From Glycomyces arizonensis DSM 44726 (GTDB taxonomy: Bacteria > Actinomycetota > Actinomycetes > Mycobacteriales > Micromonosporaceae), in assembly GCF_000482705.1 (NCBI RefSeq), contig NZ_AXWO01000007.1, positions 186,001-250,000 on the forward strand: a stretch of DNA of 64,000 nt, in the 5' to 3' direction. Below are positions 40,095 through 49,484 of the stretch, in pieces. The notes beneath the pieces were generated by a model, which worked only from the letters and a program-made list of their open reading frames with translations, was not told the origin of the DNA and did no database searches. The translations under genes and the position numbers were made by a program. Position 1 is the first letter of the stretch, and each line of letters opens with the position of its first letter.

Positions 40095-41216
40095 TCAGGC
40101 GGACGGCCCCTGTTCGCACGCGTGGCCGTTCGGGATCTGGGCGTGGACGTCTATGTAGCGCGGGCGGTAGTTGTCCACCTCTTCGTACAGGTCTCCCGAG
40201 TCGAAGCTGTTGACGTTGTACGTCACCAGCAGCCGGTTCCCGCTTCCCAGCTCCGGGTGCGCCTTCGCGTTGTACGTGAAGACGTTCCCGCCGGTCTCCG
40301 GCGTCTCGTACAGCACCGTCTTGCCCGTGTACGGCCCCTCGATGTCCTTGCTCCGGTACATCACGATCTCGGCGCTGAGCGGCTCCGTCGCGTCGCCGGT
40401 GACGAGCGTGAACCTGCCCTGGTAGCGCGAGACGCTGAACTCGTTCGAGACGCCTTCGAGGATCCTGGACGATCCGTCCGGGTCGCCGGTCCACTTGCCG
40501 CCCGCGAAGTACTGCCAGTCCGCCGTGGTGAGGGAGCCCGTGGGCACTCGGGCCAGGTGGGCGTACTTCTCGCTCTGGAGGTCCTCCACCCCAAAGACGT
40601 AGGTGTAGTCCTCGTCCTCGTAGATCGCCGCGCCCCAGTTGATCTCGGAGTCCGGCAGTTCCTCGATCCCCTCAAGGCTCATGTCGTCGGTGTCGAAGGT
40701 CGCCACGGCGTTGCCCGCGAACGCGAAGTCGAAGACGCCGTCTCCGGTCTTCTCGAACTCCAGGAGCATGACGTGGAGCCGATCGCCCTCCACCGTTCCG
40801 TCTCCGAACCAGTACCAGTTCTGGGATTCGCCCGCGCCCTCCACCTTCGCCAGGGACTCGGGGGCCTCCTCCGTGCCTCCCGTGTGCGTGGTGAGCTCGC
40901 CTTCGTCGTCCACGATGATCGAGTTGTGGATGAACGGCGAGTCCAGCGGCCTGCCGTGGTCCTCGTCGACCTCGCCGAGGAACGTGTCCGAGTACAGCCA
41001 CGCCACCGAGCCGTCCGGCAGCGGGATGCTGTACGCGGAGTCGGCGCCCGTCCAGCGCCCCGCGGTGTCGCCGTACGTGCCGAAGCGCTCGGTCAGTTCG
41101 GTGTTGACGTCCGCCGAGACGCGCGGCTCGCATCCCGGTGCGGCCTGGGCGGCGGCGGGGACGGCCGCGAGTCCCATGAGGAGGGATGCGGCGAGGGTCG
41201 TCGTTCGGCGGATCAT
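40095..41216 (-). CDS. Secreted DUF4185/DUF5005-like beta-propeller protein
   Basis: The 373-residue protein has a signal peptide (cleavage near AQAAP, residue 26). The mature part has repeated strand patterns of a five-bladed propeller of the GH43/DUF4185 type: RWTGADSAYSIPLPDGSVAWLYSDTFLG near the start, then SPFIHNSIIVDDEG, YWFGDGTVEG and later blades. The start ATG 41216 overlaps the stop of the upstream glycosidase-like gene. Members are assumed to act on or bind carbohydrates outside the cell; the catalytic acids cannot be assigned with certainty. As the last gene of a sugar-import operon it probably releases or recognises the imported sugar. Confidence 0.75.
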   Translation of the reverse strand: MIRRTTTLAASLLMGLAAVPAAAQAAPGCEPRVSADVNTELTERFGTYGDTAGRWTGADSAYSIPLPDGSVAWLYSDTFLGEVDEDHGRPLDSPFIHNSIIVDDEGELTTHTGGTEEAPESLAKVEGAGESQNWYWFGDGTVEGDRLHVMLLEFEKTGDGVFDFAFAGNAVATFDTDDMSLEGIEELPDSEINWGAAIYEDEDYTYVFGVEDLQSEKYAHLARVPTGSLTTADWQYFAGGKWTGDPDGSSRILEGVSNEFSVSRYQGRFTLVTGDATEPLSAEIVMYRSKDIEGPYTGKTVLYETPETGGNVFTYNAKAHPELGSGNRLLVTYNVNSFDSGDLYEEVDNYRPRYIDVHAQIPNGHACEQGPSA

Positions 41217-43339
41217 GTTCGGTTCCTTTCGGTCACGGTGCCGTCCGCGTGCACGTCGACCAGGCGCTCGCCCAGTCGCAGCCCGCGAAGCACCGCTTCG
41301 GGGTCGAGGTCGGCGACGCATGCTCTGGTCGTGTCCCATTGGGCCGAGCCCACCTTCGGGTCCACCCCGAAGAACGACTCGATCACCAGGGCCACATAGG
41401 AACCGGCCGAGGAACAGGACCAGTCGATGATGTACGGCAGCTGCGGCGGCGCCTTGCGCGCGCCGCCGCCCACAGTGGGCATCGCTTCCTCGGTGAAGTG
41501 CGCCTGCGCGGGCGGCCCCTGGTTCGCGGAGCGGGCGAGCCCCGGGAGCCAGTCGGCGGCCACCGACGAGGCGCCCAGCGCCACGAGGGAGCGCGCCGCG
41601 TCGGCGGGCCACGCGGGATAGGCGCCGTTCCACTGGTGGTCGGGGCGCACGCTGAAGCTCGCGTCGGGGTCCCGTGGGGACAGCGAGCGCAGCCAGGTCT
41701 CTGTTTGCAGCTCGCGCTTGTAGAAGTCCACCATCTCTTGACGCGTCGTCGCGTCGAGGTCGTCGGCGATCGTGGTGCCCACGATGCTGAAGTCGTAGAC
41801 GTGGCGCACCGGCACCCGCGTGCCGTCCGGCTGCCTCGCGGCGAAGTGCCCGGTGCCCGGCTCGTAGAGGTCGGTCACGGCCTCCACCAGCGCGTCGGCC
41901 TCGGCCGCGAGCGCCTTGGCGCCGTCGGCGTCGCCGCGGGCGGTGAGGATCTGGGCCACCGTGCGCATGCTCCACACGTTCGCCGCATTGAGGCTCGCGA
42001 CCTCGTGCGTGTAGGAGCTCACGCATTCGAGCAGGTTGTCGATCTCGCCGTAGTCGGCGAGCGGCGACGCACCGCGCAGCCCCTGCCACGCCAGCGCCCA
42101 GTTCCGCAGGTGCTCGACCACCGGGCGCCCACCGGGAGCCTCGTCGAGCAGGTCGGCATCGCCGGTGAACCTGACGTAGTCGTGCACGAGCCTGGTCATC
42201 GCGTAGTCGTTGACCGAGTACCAGCGCCCGACCGGCCCGCCGGTGAGCGAGGACGTGCCGAAGTGCGTGTGGATGTCGGAGGCGATCCAGTGCCGCAGCT
42301 GGCGCCGCATGGCCTCCGGGTCGAGCAGCGCGTGCGTGATGGAGCTGAGGCTGTAGTCCCAGATGAACGTCGTGGTGGCCCAGTAGTTGGGCATCAGCGT
42401 GTCGTAGCTGCGCCCCAGGACGTTGCCCGCGAAGTCGCGCCGGAACCAGATGACGCCGAGCACGCCCCACCAGTACAGGCGCCGCAGCGGCTCCGAGGTG
42501 GTCTGCAATACGGGCAGATGCCCGGAGAACTCGCCGTTGCCCGGCCGGAACGCCGCGTCCAGCTGGGCGTTCCAGAACGACTCGGCGGCCGCGACCGCGG
42601 CCGGGACGTCCGCCGCGACGGCCTCGAAGACCGCCGCGGCCTCGTCTTGGGAGGCACCTACGGCGTGGACGTAGCCGAACCGCGCCGTCTCGCCCGGAGC
42701 GACGTCAAGGCGGACGGTCACCTCGCCGCCCCGCTCGATGCCGCCGATGCCTTCGTCGTGCTCGGCGGTGGCCGGTGCGATGCCCGAGAGCCGCACGTCG
42801 GCCTCGGTGTCCACTCCCTGCACGCTCCAGGCCGTTTCCGGCCTGTTCCTGAAGACCAGGCGTGACGGTGCCGCCTCGGCGGCGTTGGGTTCGGACGGGG
42901 ATTCGGCGTCGAGCCAGGCGTCTTCGGATCTCGCCGCCCCGGCCGTGAGCGAGAGCGTCACCGGCACCGTGCGGTGTTCTTTCCCGGTGTTGGTGACGTT
43001 CACATCGATGGCCACTGCGGTCTTGGTCGGAACGCAGACCGTTGTGGTCTTCAGTTCCAGGTCCGGCAGCGACACGCTCCGGCGCACCCTGTCGGGGCGC
43101 CACTCGTGCGTGATCGGGGCCCCGTACGACTCCACCAGGCGTCCGTCCACGAAGCACACCGCCGTGCGGGTGAGCCCCTGCGATACCGGCGGGAACGTCA
43201 CCGCGCTGACCGCGGTGAGGTCGTGGTCGACCCTGGCCGTGCCCAGGAAGTTCGTCAGACCGCTGGGCGCGATCATGTCGTCGTAGTGGTGCGTGACCGC
43301 GTCGGCGGCGAGGTCGTCGACGGTGGGAATCAGACGCAT
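41213..43339 (-). CDS. Glycoside-hydrolase-like (alpha/alpha)6-barrel protein
   Basis: The 708-residue protein has a beta-sandwich first part (about 1-250) and a helical second part (about 260-640) with FIWDYSLSSITHALLDPEAMRRQL, YSVNDYAMTRLVHDYVRFTGD and HQWNGAYPAWPADAARSL, which resemble the aromatic, acid-rich loops of (alpha/alpha)6 glycosidases (GH63/GH37/GH78-like or MGH1-like domains). The candidate acids are the Asp in FIWDYS and the Glu in DYGEID. The start ATG 43339 follows AGGAG at six bases. No signal peptide, so it likely acts on the imported oligosaccharide. The exact family and linkage are not determined. Confidence 0.7.
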   Translation of the reverse strand: MRLIPTVDDLAADAVTHHYDDMIAPSGLTNFLGTARVDHDLTAVSAVTFPPVSQGLTRTAVCFVDGRLVESYGAPITHEWRPDRVRRSVSLPDLELKTTTVCVPTKTAVAIDVNVTNTGKEHRTVPVTLSLTAGAARSEDAWLDAESPSEPNAAEAAPSRLVFRNRPETAWSVQGVDTEADVRLSGIAPATAEHDEGIGGIERGGEVTVRLDVAPGETARFGYVHAVGASQDEAAAVFEAVAADVPAAVAAAESFWNAQLDAAFRPGNGEFSGHLPVLQTTSEPLRRLYWWGVLGVIWFRRDFAGNVLGRSYDTLMPNYWATTTFIWDYSLSSITHALLDPEAMRRQLRHWIASDIHTHFGTSSLTGGPVGRWYSVNDYAMTRLVHDYVRFTGDADLLDEAPGGRPVVEHLRNWALAWQGLRGASPLADYGEIDNLLECVSSYTHEVASLNAANVWSMRTVAQILTARGDADGAKALAAEADALVEAVTDLYEPGTGHFAARQPDGTRVPVRHVYDFSIVGTTIADDLDATTRQEMVDFYKRELQTETWLRSLSPRDPDASFSVRPDHQWNGAYPAWPADAARSLVALGASSVAADWLPGLARSANQGPPAQAHFTEEAMPTVGGGARKAPPQLPYIIDWSCSSAGSYVALVIESFFGVDPKVGSAQWDTTRACVADLDPEAVLRGLRLGERLVDVHADGTVTERNRT

Positions 43340-43347
43340 GTGGACTC

Positions 43348-44196
43348 CTAATACTGGCCGAGGGCCAGGCCGCGGGAGAAGAACTTCTGCGTGCACAGGA
43401 ACAGCACGACCGTGGGCAGCGAGACGAGCAGGCCGCCCGCGAGCACGGTCGACATCTGCGCGCCGCCGTACGTGCTCTGCATCCCGGCGAGGCTGGTCAC
43501 GATCGGCCGCACGGTGTCGGACTGGCTCAGGACCAGCCCGAGCAGGAAGTCGTTCCAGATGAACGTGGCCTGCAGGATGAAGATCGCCACCAGCGCGCTG
43601 GAGGCCATCGGCAGGTACACCCGGAAGAAGATGCGCCCCGTCGACGCCCCGTCGAGCACGGACGCCTCGAAGACGTTGTGCGCGATGCCGGTGAAGAAGT
43701 TGCGCATCACGAACGCCGAGAACGGGATCGAGATCGCCGTGTACACCAGGATCATGCCGAGCCTGGTGTCGAACAGGTTCATGCGCGAGTAGGCGTCGAA
43801 CAGCGGCAGCAGGATCATCTGGAGCGGGAAGACGGTGCCGCCGAAGATCGCGACGAACCAGGCGAAGCCGTGCCGCAGCCGCAGCGCGACGATCGCGAAC
43901 CCGGCGGCGGCGCCGACCAGGACCGCGATCACCGGCGAGACGACCGCGTACACCAGGGTGCTCAGGACGCTGTCGGCGAGCCCGGACAGCCGCATGGCCT
44001 CGCCGATGTTGGACAGCAGCGAGAAGTCGGTGGGCCGCCACGAATGAGTGGTGGTGAACGTCTCGGGCGCCTTCGCGGCGTTGATGATCAGCAGGTACAC
44101 CGGGATCAGCCAGAGCAGTCCGAGGACGGCCAGGACGGCGGTGCGGATGACTCTTGCGGTGCTCTTGAACGGCGGCGCTGTGCTTTTGGAAGGCAT
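43348..44196 (-). CDS. Carbohydrate ABC transporter permease, MalG-like
   Basis: The 282-residue protein has six membrane helices and the EAA loop EASVLDGASTGRIFFRVYLP at about residues 188-207, which docks the ATPase. It lies eight bases before the glycosidase-like gene and four bases after the MalF-like gene. With the neighbouring permease and lipoprotein it forms a CUT1 sugar importer. Confidence 0.92.
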   Translation of the reverse strand: MPSKSTAPPFKSTARVIRTAVLAVLGLLWLIPVYLLIINAAKAPETFTTTHSWRPTDFSLLSNIGEAMRLSGLADSVLSTLVYAVVSPVIAVLVGAAAGFAIVALRLRHGFAWFVAIFGGTVFPLQMILLPLFDAYSRMNLFDTRLGMILVYTAISIPFSAFVMRNFFTGIAHNVFEASVLDGASTGRIFFRVYLPMASSALVAIFILQATFIWNDFLLGLVLSQSDTVRPIVTSLAGMQSTYGGAQMSTVLAGGLLVSLPTVVLFLCTQKFFSRGLALGQY

Positions 44197-44200
44197 GGTC

Positions 44201-45100
44201 TCACCCCTCGTGCTTGCTGGACAGCTGCTGGCGCAGGTAGAGGATCGCGGCGGCGAGCGTCACGATCGTGAGGAACACGGCGATCGCCGAGCCGAGACCG
44301 TACTCGCTGTTCACGAAGGTCTCCTTGTACATCGTCAGCGCGAGCGTCTCGGAGTCGCGCCCCGGCCCGCCCTTGGTCATGCCCTGCACGATGTCGAAGG
44401 TCTTCAAGCTCGCGACGATCGAGAGGCCGACGACGACCGCCGTCAGCGGCCGCAGCATCGGCCACAGGATGCTGCGGAAGAGGCGGAAGCCGCCCGCGCC
44501 GTCGATCCGCGCCGCCTCCAGCGGCTCCTTCGGGATCGACTGGAGGCCGATCGTGAACAGCAGCGCGTTCACGCCCACGCCCTGCCAGGCGGTCGCGAGG
44601 ATCATCACGACGGTGTTGAGCGGCGCGTCGACGAGCCAGCGCGGCGTGTCACTGAACCCGAAGGCGCCGAGCGCCTGGTCGAGCGCGCCGCCGGAGCCGA
44701 GGATGAACGACCAGATCACGGCGACCCCGATGCCCGAGACCGCGTACGGGATGAGGAACGGCAGCCGCAGCCACGTCCCGCCCTTGAGGTTCCAGGTGAG
44801 CAGGGCGATGCCGAGCCCGATCCCGACGGGGACGAGCAGGGTGCCGCCCACCCACAGCAGCGTGTTGAGCACCGAGCCGAGGAACGCCGGGTCGTCGAAC
44901 ATCTCGACGTAGTTCTCGACCCCGATCCACTCGGGGTCGCCCAGGCCGTTGTACTCGGTGAAGCTGATGAAGGTCGTCCACAGCAGCGGCACGTAGAGCA
45001 GCACCGCCACGCCGAGCACGCCCGGGGCGATGAACCCCCGGGCGGACCAGTGGTAGGGGTCCTTGGCGGCCTTCGGTCTCGTGGCCTTGTCGGACGTCAT
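44201..45100 (-). CDS. Carbohydrate ABC transporter permease, MalF-like
   Basis: The 299-residue protein has six membrane helices and an EAA loop EAARIDGAGGFRLFRSILWP near residue 195. The periplasmic segment SFTEYNGLGDPEWIGVENYVEMF is typical of CUT1 permeases. It lies six bases after the binding-protein gene. No ATPase gene is in the operon, so a shared MsiK-type ATPase encoded elsewhere is expected. Confidence 0.92.
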   Translation of the reverse strand: MTSDKATRPKAAKDPYHWSARGFIAPGVLGVAVLLYVPLLWTTFISFTEYNGLGDPEWIGVENYVEMFDDPAFLGSVLNTLLWVGGTLLVPVGIGLGIALLTWNLKGGTWLRLPFLIPYAVSGIGVAVIWSFILGSGGALDQALGAFGFSDTPRWLVDAPLNTVVMILATAWQGVGVNALLFTIGLQSIPKEPLEAARIDGAGGFRLFRSILWPMLRPLTAVVVGLSIVASLKTFDIVQGMTKGGPGRDSETLALTMYKETFVNSEYGLGSAIAVFLTIVTLAAAILYLRQQLSSKHEG

Positions 45101-45106
45101 CGGGCG

Positions 45107-46369
45107 CTACTCCTGTTCGGCCCAGTAGTCGTCGGCCTCGGCCTGGATGGTCTCAAGGAACGGCATCGGGTCGCCCGGGTTGGCGATGAAGGCGCCGAAC
45201 TGCTCCAGCGCGACGGTGAGGATCGGCGTGGGCGTCGCCTCGTAGTACCGGTCGTAGAGCTGGTAGTCGTCGCTCGCAACGGTGGTGCCGAGCTCTTCGA
45301 GCATCGGGTCGGCGACGGTGGCCTTCGGGTTGAACGCGACGTCGCCGCGCGCCTCGCTCCAGGCGGTCTGCGCCTCGGGGGACATCCACCACTCCGAGTA
45401 GGTCAGGCCGAGCGTCTTCTGCGAGGAGTTCTCGGCCACGCACAGCGGCCCCGACTCGACGGCCACCGGCGTCTGCTCCAGGTCCGGGTTCGTCGCGGGG
45501 ATCACGAACATGTCGTAGTCCTCGCCCGAGACCATCCCGGCCCCGTCGAGCGAGCCGTTGAAGAACGAGCCGAAGTTGATCATCGCGTAGTCGCCCTGCT
45601 TGAGGCCCACGGCCGGGTCGGTGGTGCTGCCCGCGTCCGAGAACCAGCCGGCCTCCTCCTGGTCGAGCCAGGTCTCCATGATGTCGACGATGCGCGGGTC
45701 GGTGTACTTCACCTCGCCGGTCGAGAGGCCCTCGTAGAGCTCGGGGTCGGTGCCCGCGACCATCTGCTGGAACCACTGGAAGGTGAACAGCGTGCTGGTC
45801 TGGTAGTACGGCGTGATCCCGGCGCCGGTGAGCCGCTCGGCGATCGAGTTGAGCTCGGCCCATGTCGTGGGCTCTTCGATGCCCTGCTCCGCGAAGATGT
45901 TCTTGTTGTAGTACATCACCCAGTAGGCGATATTCATCGGCACGCAGTACTGCTTGCCGTCGTAGGTGTACGTCTCGCGCAGGTCGGTCGAGACCCAGCC
46001 GGAGTCGACGGCCTTCGTCCAGATGTCGGTGGTCTCCGCGATGAGGTCCTCCTCGACGAGCTCGGCGAGCGAGGGCCCGGTCTGCCAGGTGAACAGGCCC
46101 GGGCTCTTGTCGGTGCGGAAGGACTGCCGGACGAACGCGTCGTACTGCTCGGCGTCGGAGTAGCCGGTGGTGTTCAAGGTGATGTCGGCGCGGGACTCGC
46201 TGGCGGCGTTCAGCTCGTCGAAGTCCGGCTCCCACGCGGCCTTGTTGGTGTAGAAGTCGAGCGTGCCCGTCGTCGCGCCGTCGTCCTCGCCTCCGCCGCC
46301 GCACGAGGCGAGCAGCATGGAGGCACTGGCGGCGGCCGCGACGACGAGGGGGATCTTCCTTGATCGCAT
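45107..46369 (-). CDS. Sugar-binding lipoprotein of ABC importer
   Basis: The 420-residue protein has a lipobox LLASC with Cys23 and a typical extracellular solute-binding family 1 fold (YDGKQYCVPMNIAYWVMYYNKNIF, WAELNSIAERLT, GDYAMINFGSFFNGSL). It captures the oligosaccharide for the MalF/MalG-like permeases encoded directly downstream. The first gene before it is a phosphomannose-isomerase-like gene 38 bp upstream. Confidence 0.92.
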   Translation of the reverse strand: MRSRKIPLVVAAAASASMLLASCGGGGEDDGATTGTLDFYTNKAAWEPDFDELNAASESRADITLNTTGYSDAEQYDAFVRQSFRTDKSPGLFTWQTGPSLAELVEEDLIAETTDIWTKAVDSGWVSTDLRETYTYDGKQYCVPMNIAYWVMYYNKNIFAEQGIEEPTTWAELNSIAERLTGAGITPYYQTSTLFTFQWFQQMVAGTDPELYEGLSTGEVKYTDPRIVDIMETWLDQEEAGWFSDAGSTTDPAVGLKQGDYAMINFGSFFNGSLDGAGMVSGEDYDMFVIPATNPDLEQTPVAVESGPLCVAENSSQKTLGLTYSEWWMSPEAQTAWSEARGDVAFNPKATVADPMLEELGTTVASDDYQLYDRYYEATPTPILTVALEQFGAFIANPGDPMPFLETIQAEADDYWAEQE

Positions 46370-46407
46370 TCCGAACTCCTTTGTTCTCGGTCTTCTCAAG
46401 GGGCTGT

Positions 46408-48231
46408 TCAGTTGTCGCCGGTGCGGGTGCCGCGGACCGAGGCCTTCACGGTCGCGAACCGCTCGCTCCGCGAGCGGGCCGTGCGTCTGATGACGTACGG
46501 GCCGACGGAGGCCGGGACGATGAACGTCTCGGCGTAGTGGATCTCGTAGGGCTCGAACGCGCCGGTGGGGCTCGCGACCTCGACCTCGTCGCCCTCGACG
46601 AGGTTGAGCACGTTGACGGTGCCCTCGGTGTCGTGGGCGGCCTCGTCGGCGAACCAGTGGCGGCGCACCTCGATGAACTCCAGCTCGTGCAGGCCGGTGC
46701 GCTCCTCGACGACGCCGTCCTCTTGGGACACTGTTTCGACCCGGCCCACCAGGTTCGACTCGGTCCAGGCCGTGTCCCGCTCCCAGGCGAGGTTCCGCTC
46801 GCCGTGGTCGAGGTGGACGGGCCGGGGGACGCCGTCGAGTCCGAGGCGGCCCCAGTCCCAGAGCTTGAAGGTGAAGATGAACGGGGTCGCCGAGATCTCC
46901 AGGACCATCGAGTTCGCGCCCGAGCTGTGGATGGTGCCCGCGGGGATGAGGAAGTGGTCGTGCTTCTTGGCGGGGAAGGCGTTGACGTACTTCTCGGCGT
47001 CGAAGGGCCGCTCGCCGGTCTCGGCGACGCGCAGGTCCTCCAGCATCGCCTCCCGGTCGACGCCGTCCTTGGTGCCGAGGTAGACCACGGCGTCCTCGCC
47101 GGCGTCGAGCATGTAGTACGACTCGTCCTGCGTGTAGTGCATGCCGAACGTCTGCTGGATGTAGTCGGTGAGCGGGTGCACCTGGAGGGAGAGGTTGCCG
47201 CCCTCCATCGTGTCGAGGAAGTCGAAGCGGATGGGGAACTCGGCGCCGAAGCGCGCGTAGGTCCGCTCGCCGAGCAGCGCCTTCGGCTGGGTGAACACCA
47301 AATCCAGCGACGGGAGCTCGACGACCGCGCCGCCGGAGTCCTCCAGCAGCAGCGAGTTCTCCTCGGGGACGCAGTCGAAGCACCACGCGTAGTTCGGCGG
47401 CCCGTCGGGCAGGTCGAGCTTGCGCTTCATCCACTGCCCGCCCCACACGCCGGGGTCGAAGAACGGGACGACGCGGAACGGGCGGTGCGCGGCGCCCTCG
47501 ATCGCGGCGCGGAAGGCGTCGCCGGTGATCATCCCGGCCTCGCGGGAGACCGGCTCGGCCGCGCCGATCGCGTTGGCGTCCAGGACGAAGTCGACGCGGT
47601 CGAACAGGGTCCGCTTGTGGCGGTCGGCCGCGCGCCACTCCACGAAGAAGCCGCGCTTGTACTTGCGCAGCTGGTCTTCGCCGGGGTTCTCGGCGCGCCA
47701 GTTCGTGGCCCCGGCCCGCTGGCGCATCTGGATCTCCCAGCGGGCCATGTCGGCGAGCACGAGCGCGTACGGCGCGCCGGTGCGGCGGGCGGCGAGGTCG
47801 GCGCCCCAGCCGATCAGGACCACGGGCCGACCTGCGCCCTCGACCTCGACGGCGAGCTTGTCGAGCCGCTCGGCGTCGTAGAAGGACTCGACCCCGGCGT
47901 GGGAGAGGACGCCGAAGACGCGATCGTCGGTGAGGTTGTCGGCGATGCGCTCGTCGATCCGCTCGATCGGGAGCGCGGCGGCCTCCTCGACGTCGACGAG
48001 GTGCCACTCCGGCAGCGCCTCGGCGACGGCCTCGGCGATGCGCGGGAGGTCGGCGCCGGGGTAGGCGTCGACGACGAGCAGCGGCGCTCGCCCGGCGGCC
48101 CGCTCGGTGGCGAGGTCGGCGGCGGCGGTCCAGGCCGCGGCGCCGGTGAGCACGCGGGCGCCTGAGGGCAGCGGCACGGTCGGCCGCTTCACGTAGCGTC
48201 CTGTCTCGGTGTTGGACGAACTAGCGGACAC
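46408..48231 (-). CDS. Class I mannose-6-phosphate isomerase-like protein with extra N-terminal domain
   Basis: The 607-residue protein starts at GTG 48231 after AAGGAG. Residues about 270-590 are a class I phosphomannose isomerase-type cupin pair with metal ligands in LSLQVHPL (about 350) and AGTIHSSG (about 434). Residues about 20-215 form an additional domain with LLVVDAYPGAD, RVFGVLSHAGVE and KYKRGFFVEWRAADRHKRTLFDRVDFVLDAN, which resembles a nucleoside/uridine-kinase-like fold whose P-loop has been lost. Typical ManA proteins are near 400 residues. It likely isomerises a sugar phosphate derived from the imported sugar; the added domain has no assigned role. Confidence 0.8.
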   Translation of the reverse strand: MSASSSNTETGRYVKRPTVPLPSGARVLTGAAAWTAAADLATERAAGRAPLLVVDAYPGADLPRIAEAVAEALPEWHLVDVEEAAALPIERIDERIADNLTDDRVFGVLSHAGVESFYDAERLDKLAVEVEGAGRPVVLIGWGADLAARRTGAPYALVLADMARWEIQMRQRAGATNWRAENPGEDQLRKYKRGFFVEWRAADRHKRTLFDRVDFVLDANAIGAAEPVSREAGMITGDAFRAAIEGAAHRPFRVVPFFDPGVWGGQWMKRKLDLPDGPPNYAWCFDCVPEENSLLLEDSGGAVVELPSLDLVFTQPKALLGERTYARFGAEFPIRFDFLDTMEGGNLSLQVHPLTDYIQQTFGMHYTQDESYYMLDAGEDAVVYLGTKDGVDREAMLEDLRVAETGERPFDAEKYVNAFPAKKHDHFLIPAGTIHSSGANSMVLEISATPFIFTFKLWDWGRLGLDGVPRPVHLDHGERNLAWERDTAWTESNLVGRVETVSQEDGVVEERTGLHELEFIEVRRHWFADEAAHDTEGTVNVLNLVEGDEVEVASPTGAFEPYEIHYAETFIVPASVGPYVIRRTARSRSERFATVKASVRGTRTGDN

Positions 48232-48291
48232 GTGCGCTCCTTCTGGGGTGGTCGTCGGCGAGGACGGGGAGTCCGCGCGATGATCTTGTGT

Positions 48292-48307
48292 TTGGTAACG
48301 TTACCAA
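48292..48307. promoter_or_regulatory. LacI-family operator, perfect 16-bp palindrome
   Basis: TTGGTAACGTTACCAA is a perfect palindrome with the central CG typical of LacI-family operators. It lies between the LacI gene stop and the isomerase start, just downstream of a CATAAT -10 candidate (48324-48319, minus strand), so binding would block transcription of the sugar operon. Confidence 0.88.
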
Positions 48308-48351
48308 CAACGGACGCGATTATGCAAATTCCCCGCTCAAGCGGTGTTTTC

Positions 48352-49368
48352 TCAGGGAGATTCGATGGTCACGGGCAGTTCGACGGTCTTGGCCTCGGCG
48401 GCCGAGCCGTCGTCGAGTCTCGCGAACAAGAGCGTCGCGGCCTCCCGGCCGAGCAGGCGCGCGTCGTGGTCGATGACGGTCACCGGCACCGGCATGAGCT
48501 CGGAGAGCTCGAAGTCGTCGAAGCTCACCACGGCCGGATGCGGCGAGGGCAGCCCCCGGCGGATCCGCCGCCCGATCTCGCGCATCACGCCGATCGTGTT
48601 GCGGTTGTTCGCGCTGAAGATCGCCGTCGGCGGCTCGTCGAGGTCGAGGATCGCCCTGGCGGCCCGGCTCGCCGCGGACACGTCCTGCTGGTCCCGCGCG
48701 ATGATCGCCGGGACGATCGGCGCCCCGCGCTCCAGCATCGCCCGCTCGTACCCGCGGTAGCGGCGCGCCCCGGTGAACACCGAGCTGCGGTTGCCCAGGA
48801 ACCCGATGCGCGTGTGCCCGGCGTCCAGGAGCGAGACCGTGCCTCGGTAGGCGCCGCCGACGTCGTCGACCAGCACCGTGTCGACGTCCAGGCCCGGCAC
48901 CCGACGCGAGGCGAGCACGAGCGGGACGTCGCCGAGGCGCTCGGGCCGCAGGTGCGCCGCGTCGCCGGTCGTCGGCACGAGGACGAGCCCGTCGACCTGC
49001 CGCCCGATGAAGTCGCTCACCAGCTGCCGCTCGCGCGCGGCGTCCTCGCCGGTGTTGCCGAGGATGATGCGCCGGCCGTGCTCGGCCGCCACCTCCTCCA
49101 CGCCGAGCGCGAACTCGCCGTAGTAGGGGTTGGCCAGGTTCGTGATCGCGACGCCGACGAGGCCGCTCGGCTGCCCCGGACGCAGGCTCCGCGCGTTCTC
49201 GTTGCGGTAGTAGCCGAGTTCGCGGACGGCCGCCATCACGCGCTCCTGCACGTCCGGGCGCACGTTCCGGCCCCCGGCCAGCGTGCGCGAGACGGTCATC
49301 GGGCTCACCCCGGCGCGGCCGGCGACCTCTTTGATCGTCGGCTGGCGCGCCCCTCGGGATGTCGACAT
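48352..49368 (-). CDS. LacI-family transcriptional repressor
   Basis: The 338-residue protein has an N-terminal LacI helix-turn-helix (TIKEVAGRAGVSPMTVSRTL at about 11-30) with hinge ENARSLRPG, and a periplasmic-binding-protein-like effector domain (GLVGVAITNLANPYYGEFA, FDDFELSELMPVPVTVIDHD). ATG 49368 follows GGAGGAGGG. It is transcribed in the same direction as the sugar operon and its operator lies directly downstream, so it most likely represses the 40.1-48.2 kb operon in the absence of the sugar. Confidence 0.92.
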   Translation of the reverse strand: MSTSRGARQPTIKEVAGRAGVSPMTVSRTLAGGRNVRPDVQERVMAAVRELGYYRNENARSLRPGQPSGLVGVAITNLANPYYGEFALGVEEVAAEHGRRIILGNTGEDAARERQLVSDFIGRQVDGLVLVPTTGDAAHLRPERLGDVPLVLASRRVPGLDVDTVLVDDVGGAYRGTVSLLDAGHTRIGFLGNRSSVFTGARRYRGYERAMLERGAPIVPAIIARDQQDVSAASRAARAILDLDEPPTAIFSANNRNTIGVMREIGRRIRRGLPSPHPAVVSFDDFELSELMPVPVTVIDHDARLLGREAATLLFARLDDGSAAEAKTVELPVTIESP

Positions 49369-49484
49369 GCCCGCCCTCCTCCGCTTCGTGCGCCAATCCT
49401 ATGCGAACACTGAGGCGGCCGCACGCGACGGCCGAGCGCACGTGACGGCCCGGGCATGGCGGCGATCGCCGCCGATGCGGCAAG

